DNA from: Cephalopachus bancanus
Taxonomy: Eukaryota; Chordata; Mammalia; Primates; Tarsiidae
Direction: 5' to 3'
Assembly: GCA_027257055.1 (NCBI GenBank)
Contig: JAPVLO010000019.1
Location: 13,287,001-13,351,000, forward strand
DNA: 64,000 bases
The notes beneath the pieces are model-generated. The model was not told the origin of the DNA and ran no database searches. It saw only the letters and a list, made by a program, of their open reading frames with translations. A program made the translations under genes and the position numbers. This document shows, one piece after another, positions 27,039-39,745 of this stretch (positions are counted from its first letter, which is position 1; each line of letters opens with the position of its first letter).

Positions 27039-27298
27039 GCATAGTTACATTGATATACTAGTAAATCTAATTATATGCTTAACATATTTTATTGAACACT
27101 TACTAACATCCATAAGCCAGGGTAAGAAGGTAAATAGAGAAGAAATTTGTTACATAATCCTTGCCTTCAAAAATTTGATAAACAAAGGCACAAGAAAGGC
27201 TGATCTTTAAGCATTTCCCTAAGTATACAGTTTTAGAAAATAATCTGAAAGTCCCTTTGAATAAAATTTTATTCACATTGATGAAAACATGATTTTAA

Positions 27299-27640
27299 TA
27301 TAGTCATGAATTGCTTAAACATGTGCATATGTTCTGAGAACTGTGTCTTTAGGTATTTCGTCATTTTGTGAACATTATAGAATGTATTCACGCAAACCTA
27401 AATTGTATAACTTACTACACACCTAGGTTATATGGTATAGTCTACTGCTCCTAGGCTACAAACCTGTACAGCATATGTTACTGTACTGAATACTGTAGGC
27501 AATCATAACACAATGGAAAGTATTTGTGCATCTGAACATAGAACAGGCACAGTAAGAATACAATATTACAGTCTTATGGGGCCACCATCATATATGCAAA
27601 TTCATCATTGACCAAAATGTCGTTATTGGGAGTATTATTA
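27299..27640 (+). mobile_element. MER2 (Tigger-type MITE)
   Basis: The internal blocks are diagnostic: 'cttactacacacctaggttatatggtatagtctactgctcctaggctac', 'tactgaatactgtaggcaat', 'tcttatggggccaccatc' and 'tgaccaaaatgtcgttat'. The 5' terminus 'tagtcatgaattgctta' follows a TA, the expected target. The 3' terminus is decayed. Confidence 0.85.
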
Positions 27641-30053
27641 TAAAATTAAAAGCATTGTATTTCTCTCGCTCAGGTTTTGAGTCCATATGTTAACCTAAGA
27701 TTATTAATATGCATAGAAATGTTCATTCATGACATTACTCATGCCCTTTGCAAGGGAAAAAAAAACCTTATTGTTCTTTTTGCAGTGGTGAGCCGCGGTT
27801 AAAAATAAAAGATTTTGTCATAAGGAGAAAAAGGAAACCAATCTAGAATATGGGTATTTTTAAATAGTATTTTTCCTTTTATACATGTTTACTGTTAATA
27901 ATGTAGAAAATTTAGAAAACCAAAAATTATCCTTTCATTTCACTAAATAAAGATGATATAGTATGATGAAATAATTTCCAGTCTTTCACTAAGAATGTAT
28001 GCATATTGCAAACTTTTGTTTTAAAAAGAATGGGTGCTGAAAGGATTTTAATTTAGTTTTGTTCACTTAAAATATATTTTCAATGTAATAGATTTGAAAA
28101 ATTATTTTCATTTCTTTATAAATTAATGATCAGCCTATCATAATTTATTTAGTTCACTTCTATTTTTTGGACTTTTAGTTCCTGATGAGTCATTTTTAAC
28201 ATCATTGTAATAAAAAATCTTTGTACACAGTTTCACAGAGAAGACACCAAAAAAGTAATGACTAACTCAAGAAGAACATAAATGTTGAGAGTTTTCATAT
28301 TATAATTCTTAGCATTTTTTTTTAAGTTGTTAGGGAGAAAATCTCATTGTGGATTAGAATGGATTGCTTAGATTTGGATCAGAAACAAGATTTGGTCACC
28401 TTGATTCTACTAAAAATTTATAAATTTGAGATGAATAATGATCTATGTTTCATAAGATAAGAAGTTTGTCCCTTGATGAATAGAGGACAAGAAACAATAC
28501 TGGACATGAAAATAAATAATAGAACTATATCAGGAAATAACAAATTTAATGGGAAAATATGGAAGAAAATCTTTTATCTGATAGAGGAAGAAATAATCAT
28601 GGAAAGGTTTTGTACCTGACATGGATGACAGAAAATGTCCAGAGAGATGAAAAATGACAAAAGTAGATGAAAACAACTAAAAAAAATCAGAATTTTAAAC
28701 AATTAATGTGACCTATAAAATTATTATACCAAACTTTTAATTTTTATTAATTATTTTGCCATGCATAGCTCCTTTAAACACAGTTTCATTTCCATAATTG
28801 CTTTGCATTCATGAGATTATGAGTAAAACAAAAATAAATATTTGATTATCACAAATTTTCTGGTAATAAAATTTTATATTTCTCTTAAAAATTTAAAGTC
28901 ATGGTAAGACCTGACTATTAAAGAAAACTCCTTGAGAACTTTTAATTAGTTTTGAGAGCAAATGCTTACTCCTTGGTAAAGAAGTCTAGAATTATCTTCC
29001 TTTTAGTCACAAATCCTTTATCTAATATGTTGCTGTTGTCCAGGATTCATTAATTCTATTGTTCTCCTTGTTGTTAGTGCTCATTACTTTGCTCATTTGA
29101 AATCAGAACAGGTTAGAAAGGTTGAAAACTTTTAAAAATATATGTCTTGAAAATAAACAGCCTATGAGATAAAGCTGAACACCTGAGCATTTGATGTATT
29201 ACATCTCAGTAGTATCTGACAACCCTTACTCCCTGGTGATACAATTTTTTTCTAATAATTTAGTCTCAGTCTATTAAAAGACAATTACAGATAATCCACA
29301 CAGGCAAGTGATGAAGGATGCCCAGAACAGCTTTTGTGGAGAGGTCATCAAAACACAATTCACCAAAAGGATTTTTGCATTGCTTTTAAAAGTATATAAA
29401 AAATAGACTGTTATATAGAGGTTTAAAAAAGGACGTATAATAGAAAGGATGGAAAGCATTTCCTCTTTGCTATTTTATATAACCGTTTTTAAAACATAAG
29501 GTAAAGGTTTAAACAATTATTTACCCTGTTTATTACAACTAAATTCTTACTTTTTATTATGTGCATGGTTTTAATATACATATTTATATACTTGTGATAT
29601 TCATATTACATATATATGTATTTGTGAACACTGGACATTGATTTTATGATTCTACCACTGATCTTTCACTGTGACTCACCTTATGAATGAGGTATGAAGT
29701 AGTGCTGATGAAAGGGGCATGATCTTAACAACCACAGTCACTATTTAGACTTTTGTCACAACATTCTAAGACAAAACAAAGAAACTTCTTGAGAAATGGA
29801 GTATATTAAATTGAAGCTATGGTCATATTCACTCAGTATCCTCAACTTAGCCCAATAGAGGATTGCAAACACACTAACAATCACCCTAAATGGCAGTGTT
29901 TATACATAGTATTAGGAGAGCTACTGAAATCTGTTTTGATATCTTATTTGATACATGAGATATAGGTGCTCTGCTTTCTGTGCTGAATGGGAAACCACAC
30001 ATATGGAATCATCACATTTAGCATGCCCTAATTTATGTGTAAATAAGATTTAT
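27641..30053. other. Non-genic, mostly unique DNA
   Basis: About 2.4 kb of AT-rich sequence without a supportable gene. It is the intact target region into which the L1 at 30069 inserted. Confidence 0.45.
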
Positions 30054-30068
30054 CCATTATTACCTCAT

Positions 30069-32022
30069 CCCAGACTCCTGAGAATATGGTAGCAGAGCCA
30101 GTTGGACTATGTGAGTCCCAGTGTGAGTGAGTGTCTGGAAATTTTGTGTACATGTCTGTGAGTAAGTGGGTTTGGGAGTGTCTGATTGACTGGGGACTTG
30201 GGAGCAAGTGGCCAGGGCTCTCCTAGTGAAGTGGCTGGTGCCACAACTGCTCTGCTTGGACCCTAGTGCTCCCTGGGGAGCAGAAGTTGAGTGCTATTTT
30301 TTTTTAAATCAGCAAAGCCCTTCCTGGGAAGAAGTTGCTGGAAGTGACTGCCAGCTCCAACCTCTGCCTTAATACCGCAGGACCTGGCTGTTCTCTGGCA
30401 GCAAGGGCTGCAGAGGGAGCACAGTGAGGGAGCCCAGAGGCAGAGCCCCACTGGAGAGGATGAAAGAGGTACCCTGCCACCATCTTGAAAACTGGGCAAG
30501 AAAGTGCTACAGCTTGCTCATCATGGAGCAACAGACCTGATTTCTGTGATTGGCAGATTAACACTCAAGGGTTGATCATGATTCAGAGGGAATATCCTAA
30601 AAGCACAAACTCTGGAGGGACAGGATGAGTGCTCAGTCTCAGGCAACCTACCCCCTACCCTGATTCAACTGCAGGGCAAGGGTGTGACCAGAAAAGGATG
30701 AGGAAGACCTCAGAAGAAATCAGTGGTGAGTCTGGGACTGACTCAACTCCTTCCTCCCTGGTAACCCTCTGAATGCCAGACCCATATGGCTGGGACACAA
30801 CTGAGAAGGACAAACCCAAGCAGAACCTGAATGTCAGCCATGATAGGAGGACTCTATGCTAGGATAAGCCTGACTGGGGCACCACCCCACCAGTACCCAA
30901 GAAGAGACAATCCTGCACCTCTCCACTGGAGGGGATCCCCCTGACCATGTGAGAGTGAGAAGAGAGGACTGAAGCTTGACCCACTCCTATCACCTCTTTT
31001 ACCTTTCCTGGCCAGAACTGGGGAGATTGTGAATAAGGCCACAGCTCTGCAGGAGACAGCTGAGAGGCTTACCTGTGGACAACTGAAAGGAACAATTACA
31101 GAACCTGACAAGAAGGCAGGTTGTTTGTCTTTTCCTGTTTTCTTTTTTTTTAAAAATATTTTCTTTCCTTTTTTTTGATCATGAATGTGTATGTGAGGAT
31201 TCTATTTGCATTTACCCCAACTGTTTTCTTTCTTCTTCTTTTTATTCTTTTTTCTTTCTTCTTTCATTTTTTGTTTTCTGTTTATGTATGTACATGAATG
31301 ATTGAGTATTCATCTTTCAGTTTTTTTGGTTTGGTATTTTGTCTTTTTGTTCTTTTTTTTTAGTTTAATGTATGTGTGAATGTATGTATGAGGGTATCTT
31401 TTTTTCTTTTGTACATATCCTTTATATATTTTTTTCCTTTTTATTTTTCTCGTCTCTTTTATTCTTCCCCTTTTATTTTGTGTTTGGTGTGTGCATGTGT
31501 GTGTGTGTTTGTGTTCAATTGCTTTTGGTTTTGGTTTCTGCTTTTGTTTTTCTGTGTTTTTTTAAGAATTTTTTATTTTGGTCCATCTTATTTCAGTCTA
31601 TTCTCCTCGTTGCTATTACTATAGCTTGGACTCAGGGAATACTCACATGTACCCATTGATTCATCATATAGAGTGGTGGTGGGGAGTAAGTATCAGGGAA
31701 CCCATACCACAATAAGTGAACATTGAGATTTGCAAGTAGTTTTTGAGTCCTAGCTCCCCATCCTCTACCTTATTTGACTCTCAAAACTACAAGAGACTGC
31801 AAAGTTTCTCACCCACAGACCTGTTTCAAAATAGAACAAATTCAGAGCCCTGACCAGGGAAGAATAGAGGGCTGAGCAAACTTCAGAATTGAAAACCTCT
31901 CCCACTGCCACTGAATATTGGAACTAAAGAGAAAAGACAGAGAGATTGGTCACGAATGACCAAAAAAAAAAAAAAAAAATCACTGGAAGAACACAGGCAA
32001 CTCTTAGTGAAACAAAGAGAAA
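30069..32022 (+). promoter_or_regulatory. L1 5' untranslated region
   Basis: The region runs from the 5' duplication to the ORF1 start. The first kilobase has higher GC than its surroundings and L1 5'UTR-like wording ('gcagagccccactggag', 'gagacagctgagaggcttacctgtggac'). From about 31130 to 31620 it becomes extremely T-rich with TG runs. L1 5'UTRs carry an internal RNA polymerase II promoter, so this would be the promoter part. Activity today is unknown. Open frames on either strand here show no domain. Confidence 0.6.
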
Positions 32023-32966
32023 ATGTCTGAAAAATCAGACCTCAGAGCCCAAAAAATGGAAGTCACCAACAATTGGCCCCAGAATACAACAGGGATTAAG
32101 GAATGGATGGAAAGAGTGAATAAGACTCAAGAAAGACAAAATGCAACACCAAAAGAACTTGTAATAGAGATTTTGGCCATAAAAAATTTCATCCAGGAAA
32201 TAAATAACAAGATGACAAACATGGAAAACAGAATTAATCAAGCAAAAGAAAGAATCTCAGAACTTGAAGAACAAAACATGGAACTAACCTGATCTATAAA
32301 AACATAGAAAAAAAACTCAGAAAGAAAGGAAAAAGCCTCCAAGAGATGTGCGATTATATCAAGAGGCCAAACCTACACCCTTTCTTCTTTTGGTATCCCA
32401 AAAGAAGAAAGGGAAAGGGAAAACAACTTGGAGCTAGTATTCCAGGAGGTTATCCAAGAAAACTTTCCCCATCTCACTAGAGATGTTACCAGCCAAACAC
32501 AAAAGATGCAGAGCACCACCAAAAGATATCAAATGAGAAGACCAACCCCTAGATACATACTTATTTGCCTACACAAAATAGATACAAAAGAAAAAAAATC
32601 CTAAAGGCAGCAAGAGAGAAAGGTCAGACTACCTACTGGGGAAAACCAATTAGAATAGCAGCAGACCTATCGGCAGAAACACTACAAGCTGGAAGGAACT
32701 GGAATTCAATATTCAAAGTTTTCAAAGGTAAACAATTTCAACCAAGAATTTCCTACCCAGACAAGCTCAGCTTCATCAGCAATGGAGAATTAAAACACTT
32801 TCCAGATATCCAATCCCTAAGAGCTTATGCAGTTTCCACACCAACTCTACAGGAAATGCTTAAAAAAGTATTAAGCACAGAAGAAGAAAAAAGAATGGCC
32901 ATGCATTTCCCAAGAGAACAGTACAATACAGATTCAACAGAGAATATATTGCAACTGCAAACTTGA
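32023..32966 (+). pseudogene. L1 ORF1 protein (RNA-binding chaperone), broken
   Basis: ORF1p is the trimeric RNA-binding protein of L1 particles. The N-terminal piece (32023-32292, 89 codons) begins with a Met and shows the Lys/Glu/Asn-rich coiled-coil pattern ('IQEINNKMTNMENRINQAK'). It stops at 32290-32292. After about 270 bases broken by stops, the C-terminal RNA-binding half is open from 32565 to 32966, with 'KPIRIAADLSAETLQ' and 'FQPRISYPDKLSF', the recognised ORF1 C-terminal signatures. The two halves are in different frames, so no full protein can be made. Confidence 0.85.
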
Positions 32967-33029
32967 AAACACACACAAATATCAACCCAGAAGTTAAAAG
33001 AAAGCAAATAAAGAAAAAAACTTTATAAA

Positions 33030-35320
33030 AACCTCATGATAGGATAAACAATCACATTTTAATAATCAGCCTGAACATAAATGGACTAAATATACCACTG
33101 AAAAGACACAGACTGGCAAACTGGATAAAAAACCATGACCCCAAATTTGCTGCATCCAGGAAACTCATCTCACCACAAGGGCTGCACATAGACTCAAAGT
33201 TAGAGGATGAAAAACAAATTCCCAGCCTAATGGATCACAAAAGAAATCAGGAGTCACAATCTTAATATCAGACAAAATAGCCTTTAAATTATCAAAAATT
33301 TAAAAAGATACAAAAGGATACTGCATTATGATAAAACATTCAATCCATCAATAAGGAATATCCACCCTAAACATATATGCACCCAACACAGAAGCACCAG
33401 CATTTATAAAGAAACTACTAAGTAAACTAAAAAAAGATATTGACTCTAACACTATTATATGTGGGACTTAAATACCCCACCAACAACCCTAGATAGATAA
33501 TCGAGGAAAAAAGTAAACAAAGAGAACTGGAACCTCAACTTGACAGTTGATCAAATGGACTTAATACCTACAGAATACTTTACCCAACAACCACAGAACA
33601 TACATTCTACTCATCACCACACTGAACATACTTCAAGATCAATCACATCTTTGGCCTTAAATCAAGTTCAAGCATAAACAAATTTCATAAGATTAAAATA
33701 CTGCCATGCACCTTCTCAGACCACAGTGGAATACAAATAAATATCAACATGAACAAAACTCCCCCCAAACCCACTAAGACATGGACACTAAAAAGCATGA
33801 TGCTGAACAATTACTGGGTCAACACAGAAATCAAAACAGAAATTAAAAGATTACTGGAATCAAATGAAAATGAAGAAGCATCTGACCTCTGGGATGCCAT
33901 GAAAATAGTTCTAAGAGGGGAATTTATATCTCTATGAGCACATATCAAGAAAATGGAAAAAATCACAGGTTAATAGCCTAACAAATCACTTAAGGGAGCT
34001 GGAAAGATAAGACAACCAAAACCCTAACTTTAGCAGAAGAATCCAGATCATCAAAGTAAAAATTCAAATATGGGACACAGAAGACAGAAATATCATGGAA
34101 AAAAACACAAAACAAAAGGCTGGTTCTTTGAATGAATAAGCAAGAAAAATGGACCCCTAGCCAGAATGACCATGGAAAAGAGAGAAGTAGTTCAAATAAA
34201 CACAATCAGGATTACAGAAGATCAAATCACAATGGACCCCAAAGAAACTCAAAAGATTATCAGAGACTACTATGCTCACCTGTATGGAAACAAACTTGAT
34301 AATCTAAATGAAATGGAGGACTTTCTGATATCACATAACCTCCCAATGTTGGAACAAGAAGACATTGAGGCAAAAAATAGACCAATAACAATGCAGGAAA
34401 TTCAATCCATCATAAGAAACTACCTACCAAAAATAAAAACAAAAACAAAAAGCCCTGGACCAGACAGCTTTCCAGTGGAATTCTGCAAAGCATACAAGGA
34501 GGAGCTGATTCCAATCCTATTGGAAGTATTCCAGGCAATTGAGAAAGAAAGAATTATCCCTAAATCATTTTATGATGTTAACATCACACTGATATCCAAA
34601 CCAGGTAAAAATCCAACAAAAAAAGAGAACTGCAGGTCAATCTCCTTAATGAATATAGATGCAAAAATTCTCAACAAGATTTTAGCAAATGGGATTCAAC
34701 ATATCTCAAAAATTATCCACCATTACCAAGTAGGCTTCACACCCGGGATGCAGATCTGGTTCAACATCACAAGACCATAAACATAAATATATACATCAGT
34801 AGATGTAAAAACAGGAACCACATGATTATATCATTAGGTGCAGAAAAATCTTTTGATAAAAGTCAGCATCCCTTCTTTATAAAAACCCTCAAACACCTAG
34901 GCATACAAGGAACATATCTCAAAATAGTAAGTGCTATCTATGATAAACTCACAGTCAACATATTGCTAAATGAACAGTAACTGAAAACATTTCCCCAGAA
35001 AACCAGACTAGGCAAAGCTGCCCACTCTTACCCCTCCTGTTCAACATTGTGTTGGAAGTCCTAGGTAGAGCAATTGACTAGAGAAGGAAATCAGACGTAC
35101 ACAACTAGGAAAAGAAGTGAAATTATTCCTCTTTGCTGACGATATGATCCAATACCTTGACAATCCAAGAGAATCTGTCAAAAACCCCCTTGCACTGATA
35201 CTGGACTTTGGCAAAGTCTCAGGTACAAAATAAATGTGCAAAAGACAGTCACATTCTTATACACTAACAACAAACAGGCAGAGAACCAAATAAAAAGCAC
35301 AATTCCATTCACAATAACCA
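33030..35320 (+). pseudogene. L1 ORF2 (endonuclease and reverse transcriptase), broken and 3'-truncated
   Basis: ORF2 encodes the endonuclease and reverse transcriptase of L1. The endonuclease wording begins near 33055 ('NINGLNIPLKRHRLANWI'-like, in broken frames). The longest open part, 34166-34780 (204 codons), contains '[12 protein letters not shown]' and '[19 protein letters not shown]', the front of the RT domain. The catalytic 'FADD' is still encoded at 35132-35143. The sequence stops in the RT thumb region, so the Cys-rich C-terminus is missing. Numerous stops and frameshifts make it inactive. Confidence 0.85.
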
Positions 35321-35329
35321 CCAAAAAAA
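35289..35329 (+). terminator. Internal L1 polyadenylation signal followed by an A-run
   Basis: AATAAA at 35289-35294 lies within ORF2-derived sequence, and seven A at 35323-35329 follow just before the 3' duplication. The spacing is right for cleavage and polyadenylation of the L1 RNA at this internal site. Confidence 0.6.
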
Positions 35330-35345
35330 CCCAGTATTACCTCAT

Positions 35346-35740
35346 TCCTCTGAACCACTAAAAGGGGACTGCCTGAATAATCTGGGATGCTTTTCCAAGT
35401 TGAATTTGTTTCTAGAGTGACTTCAGAAAAATTAGCAGCCTCTCTTCCTGATTTGCTGTAGATTGAATTTGGGTTAGTTTGCTATTAGAAGCAAACTTCT
35501 TGGAATAGTTGGGTTACATAATTTTTTAAGATCATTTTCTATGTAATAAACAGAGTGCGTGATGTGATTGCAGGAGAATTTGGTGAGAACCATATGACCT
35601 GGTCCCTGCCAGCCACGCAATCTCCCTGAACACATATTTTTCTCCTCTATAAAATGAAAAGGTTAGAGAGAGTGTGTCTAAGGAGCACCTTCTGCACTTT
35701 TAACAAGTTAAACATCAAACAAGGCTTCAGTGTGTCAAAA
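35346..35740. other. Non-genic sequence
   Basis: No gene. A weak MIR-like stretch ('tctcctctataaaatgaaaaggttagag') lies at about 35640-35668. Confidence 0.4.
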
Positions 35741-36113
35741 TGGTGTCAAAGTTCGTTCATACTGCTACTAAAAAAATATCTGAGACTGAGTATTTTATAA
35801 ACAGCATACAATTTATTTCTCACAGTTCTGGAGGCTGAGAAGCCAAGATCAAGGTGGCAACAGGTTTGGTATCTGGCAAGACCCGGTCTCTGTCTCCAAG
35901 ATGATGTCTTGAACTCTGTCTTCAGATGGCAGAAGGGCAGAGGAGAGATGACCACTTCCTTAGCAATTCTTCTATACGGTCACTAATGCCATTCATAAGA
36001 GTTCTGACCTTATGATTTGATTACCTCCTAAAGGCTTCACCTCTCAATGCTATCACATTGGTGATCAAGTTTCAACATATGACTTTTGGGGGGACACATT
36101 CTGATCATAGCAG
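35741..36113 (-). mobile_element. MLT1-type MaLR solo LTR, minus strand
   Basis: On the minus strand it opens with 'tgctatgatcagaatgtgtccccccaaa' and closes with 'cagcctccagaactgtgagaaataaat' and 'actttgacacca', the standard layout of a MaLR LTR with its AATAAA near the 3' end. It is diverged, and no duplication could be assigned. Confidence 0.8.
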
Positions 36114-36471
36114 ACAGCAATATGAAGAATAAAAAGTAGAATGTACAACAGTATAGTAGAAGTACATTTGCCTATAGCATCAACTAGCTCTGTTTCTTTG
36201 GAGTTTAGATTTGGCAGGAGGAAAATACTTTTATTTTGCTAGTTATTTTTATGCATGTGTTATTTTTATTTGATGTTGCTTCTATTAAATACGTCATAAG
36301 ATCAAATGTTTTAAGTCAAATATGAGTGCATATAATAAAAAATTAATTTTAGTATATGATTTTAGATGATTACATGAGATTTGATATAATTGGATATGAC
36401 ATATGAGATTGCTGATATAATTGCTCTTAATTTATCCTGTCTTAATAATTTTTGATTAATGGATTTTTCTA
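36114..36471. other. AT-rich non-genic sequence
   Basis: Nothing recognised. Confidence 0.4.
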
Positions 36472-36789
36472 TTTTCTGACTTTTTTTTTTTTTTTTTTTG
36501 AGTTGAAGTCTCACTCTGTCACCCAGACTGGAGTGCAGTGGCCGCTCCCGGCCACTGCAGCCTCGACCTGCTCGGCCCTGGCGATCCTTCTGCCTCAGCC
36601 TTCCAAGTAGCCGGAATTACAGGCATGCACTACCATGCCCGAATGATTTTTTGATTTATTGTAGAGATGAGGTCTCGCTGCCCAGGTGGGTCTCGAACCT
36701 GCGGGCACAGGCAATCCACTCACCTCGGCCTCCCAAAGGCGCAGGATTACAGGCTGAGCCACCGAGCCCGGCTGTTTTCTGACTTTTTT
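36472..36789 (-). mobile_element. Young Alu SINE, minus strand
   Basis: A pure poly(T) run of about 20 leads into 'gagttgaagtctcactctgtcacccagactgg'. The duplication ttttctgactttttt lies at 36472-36486 and 36775-36789. It has the 'ggtctcgctgcccaggtgggtctcg' short form and 'ggccgctcccggcc', so it belongs to the younger local subfamily. Confidence 0.96.
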
Positions 36790-38279
36790 CCACTAATGAT
36801 TTAATAATATCTTTTATCCCCTCATGCTATAATGAGAAAAGGATAAAAGATTTTATAACTTTTGAATATTTTTCTTCCCATGCATGAAGACATTGTTTCT
36901 TGCTTAGATATTTTCACATATTTTTATTTTTACCATCCAGAAGTCTAACTCTTTTTTCTTAATTTTTCCTTTTCTTTTTTTTTGATAGAAAGCTATTTGT
37001 TTCTATTGTTTTACTTTCTGAGAGTTTTTAGGACTTCTTACCTTTGGAATTCTTAGTTTACCATGTGAGTAATTTGTCTGCTGTGGGTACTTTCTCACCT
37101 GTCTTTTTTAGCTCTAAGTATACCCTCTCAATCTGGAGACTTCAATTCTTCCTCTCATATTTGTGTCCATACTTTCTTTCTTTCTCTTTTCTTGTTAAAA
37201 CAATGTTTGGCTTTGTGTTTTAGATAAATCTCTTATCTAAATATTCCAGTTCAAAAAATCACCCTTTAGTAATTCAACCAAGCTATTAAGTTTGTATTTT
37301 TTAATTAATAAATGTGAATAGTTCTGCCTGATAATTTCTTCATGTACTACTAACTCATCTTCTTCTGATACTAATGATTCTTATTCTTGAGTCTTGTTCT
37401 CTGGCACTTATTTTGATTATTTAGTGAGACTATATTTGTGCATGATAAACTTCATATTCTTGATTGAGAAGGCAAGTTTTACTCTTAGAGGGAATTTAGA
37501 ATATGCTGTTGAACCAGGTGTGACAGTTCTTTTTCTTCTCCATGTAGGATTTTCTCATTTCCTTTTCTTAAGGAATCTCCATCTGCTGGAATACAAGATG
37601 TAGGACGCTGTCTATCTCTTTGACTTCAGAGTCTAAAGATAGCAAATTAACTCTGAAGAAAGCAGTAATGCCAACTGCCTAAAGCAAACTGAAGCCAGGT
37701 AGTAGAGACCTATGCAGCTGTAATAGGGCTGTTCAAGAGATCACAGAAAGGCCTCCTCTTGCCTTGTACCTACTGACTCTATACTTGGCATATCTCCAGA
37801 ATTCTTTCCACTTCTGCACTAGACTAGTATAAGTTTTACATGATTTTCTTACTCTTTCTACCAGTTAAAGTTATTCTGCTTCCCATTTCTCAGACATTCA
37901 AAATTTGTTATCCATTTTTGCAACTATTTTTCTTCTTAGTACTGTGTTTTTAGAATTATTCTGTTCAAAATGTCTTTGCTATTATTTCAAAGGTTTCAAG
38001 GTGGGAAAAGAGGTGGTTACGATTTCTGTCCTCCAAGACTGGACAAAGGTTTAGATGACTCAGTTCTTATTCACCACTGTGTAGTTTCTTCCACTTCTCT
38101 CCACATTGTTTAAAAATGTCTGCCTAATCATCAATGTTGACTGACATATTCTTCACCCTATGAGCTTTGGTGTGTTTGTGTAAGATGAATATGCAATTTA
38201 CATTTGAAATAATAAGAGAGCAAAGGGTAATTTCAGAAGGTAGCAAAAACTTCTACTTTGTCATATCCACAATATTTTT
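36790..38279. other. Non-genic sequence
   Basis: About 1.5 kb, T-rich, without a gene or repeat that I can name. Confidence 0.4.
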
Positions 38280-38815
38280 TTGAACTTTTTTATTTCATTA
38301 AATTTTAGGTATTGATAAACACAAAATAATACATGTAACATGTATGTTTAATTATTAAACATGATAATATAATGCACACCTATAAAACCAATATGTAACC
38401 CAAAGACTAAAATACTACCAATAATCTGCATGGGTATGCTTTCCCCTCTATCCAATTTTGTGTTTATAAAATCCTTGTTTTGAAATGCAGTCATTTAATT
38501 AAGTAACTCTAAACATCAGTTTTTCAGTTATGCTTATTTTTGAACTTTAAAGAATGATATACTGTAAGTTGTCTTCTGGATCTGATGTATATAAACATAA
38601 GATTTAACCATAAATAATGTTAATTATAAATGTCATTATAAAATAAATTGTTTATGTATTCTCCTGATAAAGGATACTCATTTGTTACCATATTTTTACT
38701 TTCATGGACTGTACTCCTTTGAGAATTCTTGTATACATGTCCTGGTGCACATATGCAACAGATTCTTGAGGGTAGGTTCTAAGAGGAGACTAGTTAGATG
38801 TTAGGGTACATTAAG
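38280..38815 (-). repeat. Old L1M 3'-region relic, minus strand
   Basis: 'atgcacacctataaaaccaatatg', 'gaatgatatactgtaagttgtcttctgg' and 'cctggtgcacatatgcaacagattcttgagggtagg' follow the minus-strand L1M 3' order. It is highly diverged. Confidence 0.5.
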
Positions 38816-39128
38816 AGTAGCAGGCTAACTCACTATAACATATAGATAAAAAGATACAAAAGCTCAAAGACAATGGAGTTGTGGTTATTTTGTTTTGTTT
38901 TTTTTTTGCTTTTGTTTTTTTCCAAGGACAACTGGGAGCACAACTTTAGCAGGCAAATTAATCTGCTCCATATGATGATTCAGAAATGTGGTTCTTACAA
39001 CTGCTTATGTCTTATTAATTACATGTAGTTTCAGAAGGAGAAGATCGGTGGGGAGATATGCTTCTGTTTTAAAAGACACAGTCCAGATTATCACACATCA
39101 CTTGTACTCACATAACATTGTCTAGAGC

Positions 39129-39745
39129 AGGGGTCTCCAACTACTAGGCCTTGGACCAGTATGGATCTGTGGCCTGTTAGGAACCGGGCTGCACAGTAGG
39201 AGGTGCATGTTGGGTCAACAAGTGAAGGTTCAGCTGTAATTATGGCCACTCCCCATTGCTGGAATTACCGCCTGCTATCAGATCAGTGACGGCATTAGAT
39301 TCTCCCAAGAGTGCAAACTCTATTGTGAACTGCACATACAGGGGATGTAGGTTGCACGCTCCTTATGAGAATCTAATGCCTGATTATCTCAGGTGGAGCT
39401 GAGACCGTGATGCTAGTGCTGGGGAGCAACTACCAATACAGATTAACATTAGCCGTGAAGTTTGACTGCACAGAGGCCATAATAAATCAACTGCTTGCAG
39501 ACTCATATCATGCATGGTCCACCCATTATTTTATTTACCACTTCCGTCCATGACTCTGTTTTTAAATGGTGAGTTGTATAATTATTGCATTATATATTAT
39601 AGTGAAATTATAATATAAATAAAGTACACAATAAATGTTATGTGCCTGAATCATCCCCAAACCATCCCCTCCACCACCTATCTGCGGAAAAATTGTCTTC
39701 CACGACACCAGCCCCTGACGCCAAAAAGGTTAGGAAAACTAGACT
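39129..39745 (+). mobile_element. hAT non-autonomous DNA transposon, Zaphod-like
   Basis: The left terminus 'caggggtctccaacta' begins near 39129. The right inverted terminus 'gccaaaaaggttagg' ends near 39745. Inside are the family phrases 'ggcctgttaggaaccgggctgcac', 'tatcagatcagtgacggcattagattctc', 'tccttatgagaatctaatgcctgat' and 'ggaaaaattgtcttccacgac'. A segment of about 250 bases in the middle is less familiar. No convincing 8-bp duplication could be assigned. Confidence 0.75.

Larger units (their letters stand above)
30054..35345 (+). mobile_element. L1 LINE with 5' end present but 3' end missing; flanked by target-site duplications
   Basis: Duplications ccattattacctcat (30054-30068) and ccagtattacctcat (35331-35345) match at 14 of 15 positions and bound a 5.26-kb L1. 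Inside are a GC-richer 5'UTR, ORF1 and ORF2 through the catalytic RT region. The 3' third of ORF2 and the L1 3'UTR are absent. The element instead ends with seven A (35323-35329) placed 28 bases after an AATAAA (35289-35294). Duplications at both ends argue that the shortened form was what inserted, not that a complete L1 was later deleted. Both reading frames are now broken. Confidence 0.85.

Noticed and set aside
31372..31659. Hydrophobic Phe/Leu/Val-rich frames as a membrane protein
   Set aside because: They translate the T-rich part of the L1 5'UTR. Two overlapping frames look equally hydrophobic, a sign of composition only.
34166..34780. A 204-codon open frame that could be called a reverse transcriptase gene
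   Set aside because: It is only the front of a broken L1 ORF2. Neighbouring domains lie in other frames.
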